This document shows, in pieces, positions 16,924 to 24,810 of a stretch of DNA of 64,000 nt. The notes beneath the pieces were generated by a model. The model ran no database searches. It had not been told where the DNA came from and was given only the letters and a program-made list of their open reading frames with translations. The DNA is taken from assembly GCF_017573545.1 (NCBI RefSeq), contig NZ_JAGEOK010000027.1, positions 62,001-126,000 on the forward strand. The letters run 5' to 3'. A program made the translations under genes and the position numbers. Each line of letters begins with the position of its first letter. Positions within the stretch are counted from its first letter, which is position 1. This stretch comes from Actinomadura nitritigenes. GTDB lineage: Bacteria > Actinomycetota > Actinomycetes > Streptosporangiales > Streptosporangiaceae.

Positions 16924-17241
16924 TCAGGGGCAGGCCTTCTGGAACTTGATTCCGGCCGGTGCGTACTGGGCCCATTCCTTGTGCGTCAGCGAACGCTTGG
17001 CCACTCCACAGGCGAGGCCGACCAGGTCCTCGTCCTTGGGCATCGTCATGTCCCAGAGCCGCGCGGTCTTGTCCTCGCCGCCGGTGGCCAGGGTTTTGCC
17101 GTCGGGGCTGAACGCCACCGATCTGACGTAGCCGGTGTGGCCGGTGAGGGGGGCGCCGATCTGCTGGCGGGTGCGGGTGTCAAAGAGCCGCACGGTCTTG
17201 TCGTAGCCGACAGTGGCCAGGAGGTTGCCGTCGGGGCTGAA
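16924..17241 (-). pseudogene. C-terminal remnant of a WD40-repeat protein
   Basis: The minus strand encodes one and a half WD40 blades, FSPDGNLLATVGYDKTVRLF and YVRSVAFSPDGKTLATGGED followed by KTARLWD, then a Cys-containing tail that ends at 16924. Such proteins in actinomycetes are often long C-terminal propellers on NACHT, kinase or HTH proteins. Everything upstream is missing because the IS481 element begins at 17242, and the N-terminal part is not found on the far side of the element. Confidence 0.8.
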
Positions 17242-18238
17242 TGTAGGAGGCCATGACGTTGGCTACGCCTCCTCGTTTTCGGGCGGCCGGTGGTTGACCT
17301 CCTGTTGCGCTGTGGGGGCGGTGGTAGTTGTAGTGGATGTTCCAGACTCCAAGGGCTTCGCGGCGCTGGTCTTCGGAAAGCCGGGTTCGGGCGTAGAGGA
17401 ATTCCTCGGCGAGGATTCGGTTGTAGCACTCCACCTTGCCGTTGTGTTTGGGTGTGTAGGGCGTGATGCGCTGGTGGCGTGAGCCGAGTAGTGCTCGGGC
17501 GAAGGCGTCGGCGCGGTAGCAGGCACCGTTATATGTGACGATCCTTTCGATGTGGTGTATGCCGTGGATCGCGAACCACGCACGGGCCCTGTGCATGAAC
17601 ATGACGGCGGTTACGGCTCTTTCATCGGAGAGCGCCTCGGTGTAGGCGAGTCGGGTGAAGCCGTCGACAGCGGAGTGGAGGTAGACGTAGCCGCCGCGGC
17701 GTTCACTCTTCTTGTGTCGCTCGACGCTCTTGGCTTGTTCGCTTCCACGCCCGTGCACCCGCCAGCCGCCGCCGTCGGGGATCCGGCCTACCTTCTTCAC
17801 GTCGATGTGCACCATGTGCCCGGGCCTGCGGGCGTTGATCTTCCGGGGCTCACGGTTCGATTCGCCATTCGGATCGATGAACTTGCGACGGTTCAGCCCG
17901 AGCGCGAGCAGGTGCCGTGAGACGGTGCGGCGATCGATCGAGATCCCCGCGGACCGCAACTCAAAGGCGATCCGGGACGCCGACCATTTCTGAGTACGGC
18001 GGAGCACCTCGATCCGGGAGACGATGTCGGAATCGGTCGCGGTCGGTTGGCGTCTTGGGGTCGACGACCGGTCCATCAGGCCGGGCGCACCGTGGCGGCG
18101 GTAGCGGTTGACCCACTTGGAGGCGCAGGCCCGGGAGATTCCCATCTCGGCTGCCACGTGGGCGATCGGTCGGCTCTCGCAGCGTTCGATGAGGCGTCGG
18201 CGTCCTTCGACGGACAGGGGGGCGTTGGCGTGGGGCAA
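17180..18238 (-). CDS. IS481-family transposase with a mutated catalytic Asp (352 aa)
   Basis: The N-terminal HTH reads IAHVAAEMGISRACASKWVN. The integrase core has HIDVKKVGRIPDGGG (first acid, Asp146), a second-acid site that reads IVTYNGACYR with Tyr236 where the family has Asp (TDN), and NGKVECYNRILAEEF (Glu270). Loss of the second Asp should abolish catalysis. The frame runs past the probable left IS end (TGT at 17242) into the WD40 remnant, so the natural stop codon is also lost. The element extends from about 17242 to about 18250; the right terminus is not clear. Confidence 0.85.
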   Translation of the reverse strand: MPHANAPLSVEGRRRLIERCESRPIAHVAAEMGISRACASKWVNRYRRHGAPGLMDRSSTPRRQPTATDSDIVSRIEVLRRTQKWSASRIAFELRSAGISIDRRTVSRHLLALGLNRRKFIDPNGESNREPRKINARRPGHMVHIDVKKVGRIPDGGGWRVHGRGSEQAKSVERHKKSERRGGYVYLHSAVDGFTRLAYTEALSDERAVTAVMFMHRARAWFAIHGIHHIERIVTYNGACYRADAFARALLGSRHQRITPYTPKHNGKVECYNRILAEEFLYARTRLSEDQRREALGVWNIHYNYHRPHSATGGQPPAARKRGGVANVMASYIQPRRQPPGHCRLRQDRAAL

Positions 18239-18287
18239 GGGGATCTTCCGTCAGTGATTGCGGGTCATCGGCGAAGGGCGGGATGCT

Positions 18288-19166
18288 TCAGAAGGTGATG
18301 AGGATCTTGCCGAGCAGGCCACCGGCTTCGTAGCGCTCGTGGGCGGCGCGGATGTCGGTGTACTGGTAACGGTCGGCGATCCGCAGGCGCAGTTCCCGGG
18401 TGTCGACGAGGTGGGCGAGGTGGGCCAGGTCGGTGGCGTTCTCCTGGACATAGCTCTTGCGGGCGCCGGGCACATCGGGCAGCGGGTGGTCGGCGATGGA
18501 GACGTAGCGTCCTCCCGGGGTGAGGGCGGCGCCTGCGTCGACGCCGGCGGTGTCGAGGATGACCGGGTAGCGGTCGTGGGGCAGGTCGTCCGGGCGGTGC
18601 CAGACCTGCTGTGCGCCGAGGTCCCGGGCGGCGTGTTCGTGTCCGGGCCGGGAGACCAGGGCGTCGACGTGGGCGCCGGTTTGACGGGCGAGTTGGACGG
18701 CCAGGCCGCCGACCGCCCCTGCCGCGCCGATGACCAGGATGCGCTCGCCGGCGGTCAGCTCGGCGGTGCGCAGGGCCTGCAGGGCAGTCACTCCGGCCAG
18801 GGGCAGGGCCGCGGCTTCCGCCAACGGGATGGAGGCCGGTGCGGCGGTCACCAGATGGCCGGGCAGAGCCACGTGTTCGGACCAAGTGCCGCGGCCGGTG
18901 GCGATCTGCGCGGACATGGCGATCACGGCCGTGCCGACCTGGTGGGCGGGGTCGGTGCTGGCGACGATCCGGCCGGACAGGTCCCAGCCGAGGGTTGCCG
19001 GCAGCGGCGGGCCGACCTGCCAGGCGCGGGTCTTGCAGTCCACCGGGTTGAGGCTGCTGGCCGTGGTGCGGATGAGGACTTCGCCGACGGCGAGGGCTGG
19101 TTCAGCGATGTCGTGGACGGTCAGGACGTCGGGGCCGCCGTGGCGGTCGATCTGGACGGCATGCAC
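18288..19166 (-). CDS. Zinc-independent quinone oxidoreductase-like NADP-dependent reductase (292 aa)
   Basis: Medium-chain dehydrogenase/reductase of the quinone-reductase type: a GroES-like N-terminus (VGEVLIRTTASSLNPVDCKT, LGWDLSGRIVA), then a Rossmann motif ILVIGAAGAVGGLAVQLARQ for NADP(H), and a C-terminal KILITF ending. No structural or catalytic zinc cysteines are seen. It starts 39 bp after the MFS pseudogene stop on the same strand and may have been co-transcribed with it. The substrate is probably a quinone or enone. Confidence 0.86.
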   Translation of the reverse strand: MHAVQIDRHGGPDVLTVHDIAEPALAVGEVLIRTTASSLNPVDCKTRAWQVGPPLPATLGWDLSGRIVASTDPAHQVGTAVIAMSAQIATGRGTWSEHVALPGHLVTAAPASIPLAEAAALPLAGVTALQALRTAELTAGERILVIGAAGAVGGLAVQLARQTGAHVDALVSRPGHEHAARDLGAQQVWHRPDDLPHDRYPVILDTAGVDAGAALTPGGRYVSIADHPLPDVPGARKSYVQENATDLAHLAHLVDTRELRLRIADRYQYTDIRAAHERYEAGGLLGKILITF

Positions 19167-19205
19167 GGTCAGGAAGGACCTTCCAAGGGGGAATAGGGCG
19201 GACGT

Positions 19206-20391
19206 TCAAGCGGCGGTGGAGACCGCAGCCTTGTCGGCGGGTGACGCGGTGCGGGTGCGGGGCAGGATCAGGTAGGTCAGGGCCAGGCCGGTCAGGCTCA
19301 GCACGGCCCCGGCCAGCCCGTTCCAGCGCAGCGCGCCCCCGGCCACGAGGAGCCCGCCGAGGGCGGAGCCGGCGGCGGCGCCGAGGTTGAACGCGCCGAC
19401 GTTGACGGAGACCGCCAGGGTCGGTGCCGTCCCGGCGTGGCGCAGGATCAGACCTTGCAACGGGGGCGATGGTGGCGGTGGCGAGCAGGCCCAAGGCGAG
19501 AACGGCGAGAACGGCGGTGGGCCGCGAGGCGGCGGCGAACGGCATGGCCGCCAGCACGCCGGTCAGGCCGCCGAACACCCCGCGCACGGTCGCGGTCATG
19601 GATCTGTCGGTCAGCTTGCCGGCGGCCAGGTTGCCCAGGAAGCTGCCGGCGCCGTAGGCGAGCAGCAGGGCTGAGACGGCGGCCGACGAGAAACCGGTGA
19701 TGCGGGTGAGCAGCGGTGCGATGAAGGTGAACACGACGGAGACACCAGAGAAGCCGACCGCGGTGGTGGCGGTGGCCAGCAGCACCGGTTTGCGGGTCAC
19801 GACGCGCAGTTCGTCACGCAGGCTCATGGCCGGCGCCTGCCGCCTGGGAAGCACCAGGGCCAGCGACGCGACGGAGGCCAGCGTGAGCACGGTGAGCACC
19901 GCGAACGGGGCGCGCCATCCGGCGGCGTGTCCCAGCAGCGATCCCAGGGGAACCCCGAGCAAGGTGGCCACGGTGAACCCGGAGGCCACGGTGGCGATCG
20001 CCGAGCCGGTCCTGTGCTCGGGCACCACGCTGGTGGCCATCACCAGGGCCAGCGCCAGGAACGCGGCGTGGCTGAGCGAGGAGACCACCCGTCCAGCCAG
20101 CAGCAGCGCGAACGTCGGGGCCAGGGCGCTGAGCGCGCTGCCCGCGGCGAACAGCAGCATCAGGCCGATCGCCAGTCCCTTGCGGGGCAGCCGTGCGGTC
20201 GCCATGGTCACCAGGGGGCCGCCGATCACCACCCCGAGCGCGTAGGCGGTCACCGCCTGCCCGGCGGTGCCCTGGGAGACCCGGAGGTCCGCGCCGATCT
20301 CGGGCAGCATGCCCGCGACCAGGTATTCCGACGTACCGACGACGAAGACGCTCGCGCACAGGGCCGCGAGCGAGACGGCGCTTTTACTCAT
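19206..20391 (-). pseudogene. MFS drug exporter (DHA1/AraJ-like) with a frameshift
   Basis: Twelve-helix DHA1 exporter resembling the AraJ/chloramphenicol-efflux group (VFVVGTSEYLVAGMLPEIGA at the N-terminus, RLPRKGLAIG loop). The reading frame breaks near residue 310 at a run of five G (19462-19466). Before it the frame reads ATIAPVA and after it, one base out, LQGLILRHAGTAPTLAVSVN. Removing one base restores a 394-residue protein of normal length, so this is either a recent pseudogene, a phase-variable tract or a sequencing error. It is divergent from a MerR regulator with a MerR-type promoter before its start. Confidence 0.83.
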
Positions 20392-20404
20392 GCCCGGAAC
20401 GCTA

Positions 20405-20428
20405 GACTCTGACATCGATGTGAGAGTC
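20405..20428 (-). promoter_or_regulatory. MerR-type operator inside the exporter promoter
   Basis: A 24-bp dyad with outer arms GACTCT/AGAGTC and a central ACATCGATGT is complementary except for one pair. On the minus strand TTGACT (-35, 20430-20425) and TAGCGT (-10, 20404-20399) flank it with 20 bp between, the over-long spacer typical of MerR-activated promoters. Transcription would start at or next to the ATG at 20391, giving a leaderless message. Confidence 0.75.
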
Positions 20429-20471
20429 AAGCGGCGTTACCCGTCGGCAAGGCATCGGTGAGGAGGGCCGC

Positions 20472-20876
20472 GTGCGGATCGGTGAACTGTCCCGCAGGAC
20501 CGGCGTGCATGAACGGCTGCTGCGCTACTACGAGGAGCAGCGGCTCCTTCACCCCGCGCGGCGCCCCAGCGGCTACCGCGAATACAGCGAGGCCGACGTG
20601 GACACCGTGCGCCGCATCCGCAGCCTGCTCGCCGCCGGCCTGAACACCGCCACCATCGCCACGATCCTCCCCTGCCTGCGCGAGGAGGACGAACGCCTCG
20701 TGCCGACCTGCCCCGACCTCGTCGCCGACCTGTACAGGGAACGCGAGCGGATCACCAAGGCCATCACCGACCTTCAGGTCTCCCGGTCCTCGCTCGACGC
20801 CGTCATCGCCGCCGCACCCGCCGACATCGCCGAACGCGCGATCAGCGAAGCGACGGCCGCCGCCTTCAGACGGTAA
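20472..20876 (+). CDS. MerR-family transcriptional regulator (134 aa)
   Basis: The N-terminal winged HTH reads MRIGELSRRTGVHERLLRYY, then EEQRLLHPARRPSGYREYSE, a classic MerR start. A dimerisation helix and a short C-terminus follow. One Cys (LPCLREEDE) and another (PTCPDL) are present, too few to assign metal sensing, so it is more like SoxR-independent drug-responsive MerR proteins. The GTG start follows GAGGAGG at 5 bp. It is divergent from the frameshifted exporter and probably activates it through the dyad at 20405-20428. Confidence 0.88.
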   Translation: MRIGELSRRTGVHERLLRYYEEQRLLHPARRPSGYREYSEADVDTVRRIRSLLAAGLNTATIATILPCLREEDERLVPTCPDLVADLYRERERITKAITDLQVSRSSLDAVIAAAPADIAERAISEATAAAFRR

Positions 20877-20964
20877 CTGCCACCACCTGCCCCGGGTAGC
20901 GCTGACGGTGCGGCCAGAGCATCTGGCTTCCCACCGCTGTCAACAACGTGTTGGCCAACAACAC

Positions 20965-22107
20965 CTAGTGCCCTGGTTTGTGCTCGGCCTTCTCCTCGCT
21001 CGCAGCCTTCGAGCTTCCGGTCGAGGCGGCATGACTTCCGTCGATCCAGTCCCCGGCTTCCTTCCCTCGCGCCAGTCCGGGTAGCCGGTGCCAGCCGACC
21101 ATCTCGATGACGTTCTCCACGTCCGGGGGCAGGTGGTCGAGCACCAGCGGCTCGCCAGCCGGCTGGACGGCGGCGTGCCGCGCCAGCAGGTTCAGGCCGC
21201 CGAGGTCGATGAAGCCGAGGTCGGCGAAGTCGAGATGGACGCGCCGCCGCGTCATGCACACCTGCGCGAGCTGCTCAGCGAACACTGCGTACCGGGCGGC
21301 GTCGAGTTCCCCTTCAAGGCGCAGCCCGTTCGGCTCGAACGTGCGGACGATCTTCAGGATCCCATCGTCGAACTCGGGGTTCACTTCCACGAGCACCTCG
21401 TGCATGTCCCGCAGGGCGGCAAGCTCGTCGGGCGGGCACGCGTGCCGGTCGATCTGGCAGATCGCCATCGCCATCGTGCTGGACGAGACGGCGTCGCCGA
21501 CCCCGTGCTCGCAGCCCAACATCTCGGCGATGTCGGAGCGCCCGGGCTCGCTGAGCAGCCAGCTGTAGTCGGTGGTCAGCCGGACGGCGCGGAAGCCCTC
21601 GCCGAACGCCGCGTCCACCTCCCGGCCGATCGTCTCCACAATCCGTCCGGGCTGGAAGGCGCCGCGCCGGTCGAGGCAGGCGTCGCGCCGGGCGATCACC
21701 CGGAGCTGGCCCGTCCTGCTGTAGGCCTGCACGTCCACGCGGTGCCGTGGGCCGATGCCGGGCAGCCGCTCGGCGGGCGCGTCGGTCACGTAGACGACCT
21801 TCTCGTTGGTCTCGAGACCCTCCCGGACGAAGCGGCCGATGACCCTGTCGCGCTCTTCATGGCTGCCGTAGGCCAGCAAGCCGTGATCTCCCGGACTCAT
21901 GGCGCTGACGGATCGTCTGGTTGCCCGCGGTGGGACCGATGCCTGCTTTTCCCTGGCCTCTTCGAGCACAGCGGCGAGCCCTGCGGGCTGATCGACCGTA
22001 CGTCGCAGCGTCTCGGCCAGTTGCGCGTCCGACGTGGAGAGCAGCGAATCCAATTCGGCGTCTGTGAGGAGAGGCGACGGTTCTGCATCATGGTGATGGC
22101 TCATCAT
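20965..22107 (-). CDS. MEDS-domain plus STAS-domain regulatory protein (380 aa)
   Basis: After an Asp/Glu-rich start, residues about 70-235 form a MEDS (DcmR-like sensory) domain: GDHGLLAYGSHEERDRVIGR, FVREGLETNEKVVYVTD and VRLTTDYSWLL. Residues about 255-345 form a STAS domain (LRLEGELDAARYAVFAEQLA, LDFADLGFIDLGGLNLLARH) with Ser replaced by Gly at the usual phosphorylation position. MEDS-STAS proteins act in anti-sigma/antagonist switching. It overlaps the upstream sigma-factor gene (ATGA), so it probably controls that factor or a partner-switch cascade. The His-rich MSHHHD start and Lys/Glu tail are probably disordered. Confidence 0.84.
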   Translation of the reverse strand: MMSHHHDAEPSPLLTDAELDSLLSTSDAQLAETLRRTVDQPAGLAAVLEEAREKQASVPPRATRRSVSAMSPGDHGLLAYGSHEERDRVIGRFVREGLETNEKVVYVTDAPAERLPGIGPRHRVDVQAYSRTGQLRVIARRDACLDRRGAFQPGRIVETIGREVDAAFGEGFRAVRLTTDYSWLLSEPGRSDIAEMLGCEHGVGDAVSSSTMAMAICQIDRHACPPDELAALRDMHEVLVEVNPEFDDGILKIVRTFEPNGLRLEGELDAARYAVFAEQLAQVCMTRRRVHLDFADLGFIDLGGLNLLARHAAVQPAGEPLVLDHLPPDVENVIEMVGWHRLPGLARGKEAGDWIDGSHAASTGSSKAASEEKAEHKPGH

Positions 22108-22583
22108 GGTGTCCCCCTCTCCGGTTGCTCTGCCAGCAGCTTCTTGAGCCGCTCCCGTGCTCGTTGCAGCGCTTTACGGACGTTGTCGGCGGTCAACCCG
22201 AGTTCGCGGGCGATCTGCTCAGGCTCGTATCCGTCCAGATGCCACGCCATCACCTCCCGCTGTCTGACCGGAAGCATCGCCAGCGCTGCCAGCACCCGGT
22301 CGCAGCCGGCCGCGTGATCGGCCGGGTCGACTGCGGGCGTCGATGCAAGGTGACGCTGTTCACTCAGGCGGTCGGCCTTCTTAGACTCCCGGTAGTGGAT
22401 GCGGGAAGCGACGCGGCGAACCCACGCGCGGGGATGGGTGATCCGGCTCCATTGGATGTAGGCCTCGACGAAGGCTGCCTGGGCCACGTCTTCCGCGGTC
22501 GACTGCTGGGCACCGAGTCTCATGACGAACCCGACAAGCTCGTTGTAGTCCTGCTTGAAGTACTCGCTGATCTCATTTTGCAC
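22104..22583 (-). CDS. ECF-like sigma-70-family RNA polymerase sigma factor (159 aa)
   Basis: Region 2 (YNELVGFVMRLGAQQSTAED, VAQAAFVEAYIQWSRITHPR, AWVRRVASR) and region 4 (LPVRQREVMAWHLDGYEPEQ, IARELGLTADNVRKALQRAR) are both present, with a short linker and no N-terminal region 1, as in small ECF/SigM-like factors. The gene lies in a minus-strand operon. A small membrane protein upstream overlaps it by 11 bp and the MEDS-STAS gene downstream overlaps by 4 bp. No classical anti-sigma gene is visible, so the neighbours are the best candidates for its control. Confidence 0.88.
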   Translation of the reverse strand: MQNEISEYFKQDYNELVGFVMRLGAQQSTAEDVAQAAFVEAYIQWSRITHPRAWVRRVASRIHYRESKKADRLSEQRHLASTPAVDPADHAAGCDRVLAALAMLPVRQREVMAWHLDGYEPEQIARELGLTADNVRKALQRARERLKKLLAEQPERGTP

Positions 22584-22896
22584 GGGGGTGTTCCAGCCAC
22601 CCTCCGGCGACTGCCTGGCACCGTCCGTCGCCGGACTGTTGGGACAGCGCGGCCAACAGTGGGACGGTCAGGTCGTGTGGGGGCATGCGCTCCCCGACCT
22701 CGATCACGAGAAGGCGGCCGTCCAGGACATCGATGAGGCGGCCCTTGGGGGCGAGCCGTCGCACCATGGCCTCGCGGGTGCTCATCCGCTCTCGGTGGAG
22801 CCGCTCCAGCGAGCGCGTCCGTAACCACGTCGTAACCACGCCCGCGACGATGGTCGTTACGACCACCGCCGCACCGATCAGTGTTGGATCTCCCAT
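22573..22896 (-). CDS. Small single-pass membrane protein (107 aa)
   Basis: One N-terminal membrane helix (PTLIGAAVVVTTIVAGVVTT) is followed by a basic cytosolic stretch and a soluble domain of about 70 residues with GRLIDVLDGRLLVIEVGERM. I do not recognise the family. Its stop overlaps the sigma-factor start by 11 bp, which makes it the first gene of the sigma/MEDS-STAS operon. A role as membrane anchor or anti-sigma factor is possible from position only. Confidence 0.7.
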   Translation of the reverse strand: MGDPTLIGAAVVVTTIVAGVVTTWLRTRSLERLHRERMSTREAMVRRLAPKGRLIDVLDGRLLVIEVGERMPPHDLTVPLLAALSQQSGDGRCQAVAGGWLEHPRAK

Positions 22897-23061
22897 CTTG
22901 ACCCACCTCCCTCAGTCCGATCGCCTGCCGGTCGGCAGCGGTCGAATTGGCTCAGTTGACAGTGGTGAGTGGGATCGAGATGAGACGTGCGTGACGCTCC
23001 GGCCACAAAAAGTTGAGAAGGGCGCCTCCGGGGGAGGATTCTCACACCGAGGAGAAGAATC

Positions 23062-23208
23062 TCCCCCGAACGCAGGAAGTGCAGCAAGCTCCATGTACTG
23101 TCCGACGCCGCCGGGCTGCCACTGGTGGTCGCGGTGTCGGCGGCCAACGTTTACGACAGCCAGGCGCTCAAGCCCGCTGCTGATGGTATTGCCGGCGCTC
23201 CGAACTGA
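23062..23208 (+). pseudogene. IS5-family transposase fragment
   Basis: The plus strand reads SKLHVLSDAAGLPLVVAVSA and ANVYDSQALKPAADGI to a premature stop at 23206-23208, matching the middle of IS5-type DDE transposases (the segment holding the first Asp and second block). Nothing of the N- or C-terminus remains. Confidence 0.75.
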
Positions 23209-23371
23209 CGTGACGCACCGACCGTGTTCGCTCGTTGTTTGCTCGTATGTCGCGGAACAGCGCGGCAGGGGCCGGCACAGGGCAGCAGCAGTGTCGGCCG
23301 TACCGCGGAGAGAGCGGCACAGAACCGTACGGGTCGACAGGCAGCCGGCACTGGGACCGTGGTCATGCAGG

Positions 23372-23419
23372 GGTCTTCTAAACCGACGGTCGCGGGTTCG
23401 AATCCTGCCGGGCGCGCCA
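23372..23419 (+). tRNA. 3' half of a tRNA-Arg(TCT) gene, probable attachment-site scar
   Basis: From the anticodon-arm GGTCTTCTAAACC through the variable region, the T-arm core GCGGGTTCGAATCCTGC, the 3' acceptor strand, discriminator G and encoded CCA, this is the 3' 48 bases of an actinobacterial tRNA-Arg with anticodon TCT. The sequence before 23372 does not supply a D-arm or the matching 5' acceptor strand, so no functional tRNA is made. Such 3' fragments are left by tyrosine-recombinase elements that integrate into tRNA 3' ends. Confidence 0.8.
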
Positions 23420-23589
23420 CCCCCGACCAGGGTAAACGTGTGCTTACACACGAAGATCCACGCCCGATGTGCCCGCACACCGGCTCGCTGTTCGCCCGGA
23501 TGTCGCCACCGTGTCGTCAGTACTGGCGAGCTGATCGGCCGGCCCGGCTCACGAGCTCCCGTCCAGGCGGTGCCTGAACAGCCCGCAGG

Positions 23590-23701
23590 GCCGGGTTCGT
23601 CGGCCTGGTCGGACCGAACGGTGCCGGCAGGTCGACGCTGCTCGTCCTGCGGGCTCGTCTCGCCCGGCTCCGGCACGATCCGCGTTCTCTCGCCGCCGTG
23701 A
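23590..23701 (+). pseudogene. ABC-transporter ATPase fragment (Walker A region)
   Basis: The frame reads FVGLVGPNGAGRSTLLVL, a Walker A motif with Arg in place of the essential Lys. After a frame change it continues as CGLVSPGSGTIRVLSPP to a stop at 23699-23701, as in the start of many ABC ATPases. There is no Q-loop, signature or Walker B. The rest of 23420-23757 holds nothing I can support. Confidence 0.7.
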
Positions 23702-23757
23702 CGCCGGCCACCCGACCGCTCAGGAACACCCTTCAACGGGCACTCGTGACCCGTCCA

Positions 23758-24810
23758 TCAGCTGGTGCCGGACTCCAGGATGGAGACGATGGAGAACAGC
23801 GAGAAGCAGATGCAGCCGAGGCCGACCAGGACCCGGGCCGCGACGAGCACTGCCGGATCGGCCGACTCGAAGAGGAAGGCCGAGAGGAACAGGCAGAGCA
23901 GGGCCGTACCGACCGGGATCAGCGGAACCCGGTTCGCCAGGGGCGCCTTCCGCCGCCAGACGAGCGCGAGCAGCAGCACCTTGCTGAGGATGCTCCAGCA
24001 GATGAGCCCCAGCCCGATCAGGACGTACGCGGCGGCCAGTTGGGCGGGTCGCGTGTGCACGGAGATGACGATCAGTGCCCACACGATGCCGACGGTCCCC
24101 AGGGCGGCGGCCGATCCGGGCCAGAGAAGGCGCTCCCGCGGGGTGTAGGTGTTCTGGATCTGCCGCAGGATGCTGGCCACCAGGCCGATGAGGCAGGTGC
24201 AGACGAGCGCCAGACCGATCATCACGTGGGCGGCGGTGAAGCGCCCCGCCGCGGCTCCGCCGCCTCCGCCCGCCAGCAGGACGAAGGCCCACACCCAGGT
24301 GGCCAGCGCGGCGAGGACCGGAAGCGCCGTCAGGGCCCGGGCCGTGAGCGGGTCGAACGGCGCCGGTGAACGTGGCGGCGCGCCCTCGGCCAGCGCCGAG
24401 TTCTCGCCGATCAGAAGGAACCGGGTGGAGACCGTGGCCACGCACGAGACGCACACGCAGACCATGCCGACCCCGAAGAGCACGTGCCCGGCGACGAAGT
24501 CGGGCGGCGGTCGGGGGGATCCGGAGAGCAGGGCGAGCCCGTAACCCGTGGGGATGCAGCCGACGGCGACGGCGAACACCGGATAAAGCAGCCTGTCCAG
24601 GGCGGTGTAGCGGTCGATGAGCTGCCTGATGATCGCCGCCGCGGTGGCGAACAGGCAGGCGCAGATGGCCGCCAGGAATATGAGGACCAGGCCCGCGACG
24701 CGTGCACTCGGCCCGGACGCATGCGCGAGCACGTATCCACCCAGTGCCGCTGATACGGCACCCATGAGAACGGGTACGGCTCGGAAGAGGACGCTGATCT
24801 TGTAGTTCAT
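23758..24810 (-). CDS. yhiM: YhiM-like (DUF2776) inner-membrane protein (350 aa)
   Basis: Ten or so hydrophobic helices form three internally similar blocks with the repeated pattern AGHVLFGVGMVCVCVS and AHVMIGLALVCTCLIGLVAS. From memory of E. coli YhiM, length (350 residues) and long segments agree, for example LALVWRRKAPLANRVPLIPV and RVLVGLGCICFSLFSIVSIL. YhiM is linked to acid resistance in enterobacteria, but its biochemical role is not settled. It has its own upstream region and no operon partner. It lies just beyond the tRNA scar and the ABC remnant. Confidence 0.8.
   Translation of the reverse strand: MNYKISVLFRAVPVLMGAVSAALGGYVLAHASGPSARVAGLVLIFLAAICACLFATAAAIIRQLIDRYTALDRLLYPVFAVAVGCIPTGYGLALLSGSPRPPPDFVAGHVLFGVGMVCVCVSCVATVSTRFLLIGENSALAEGAPPRSPAPFDPLTARALTALPVLAALATWVWAFVLLAGGGGGAAAGRFTAAHVMIGLALVCTCLIGLVASILRQIQNTYTPRERLLWPGSAAALGTVGIVWALIVISVHTRPAQLAAAYVLIGLGLICWSILSKVLLLALVWRRKAPLANRVPLIPVGTALLCLFLSAFLFESADPAVLVAARVLVGLGCICFSLFSIVSILESGTS

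Noticed and set aside
23344-23419. A complete tRNA-Arg gene
   Set aside because: The 3' half is intact but the 5' acceptor strand and D-arm are missing, so only a fragment was called.
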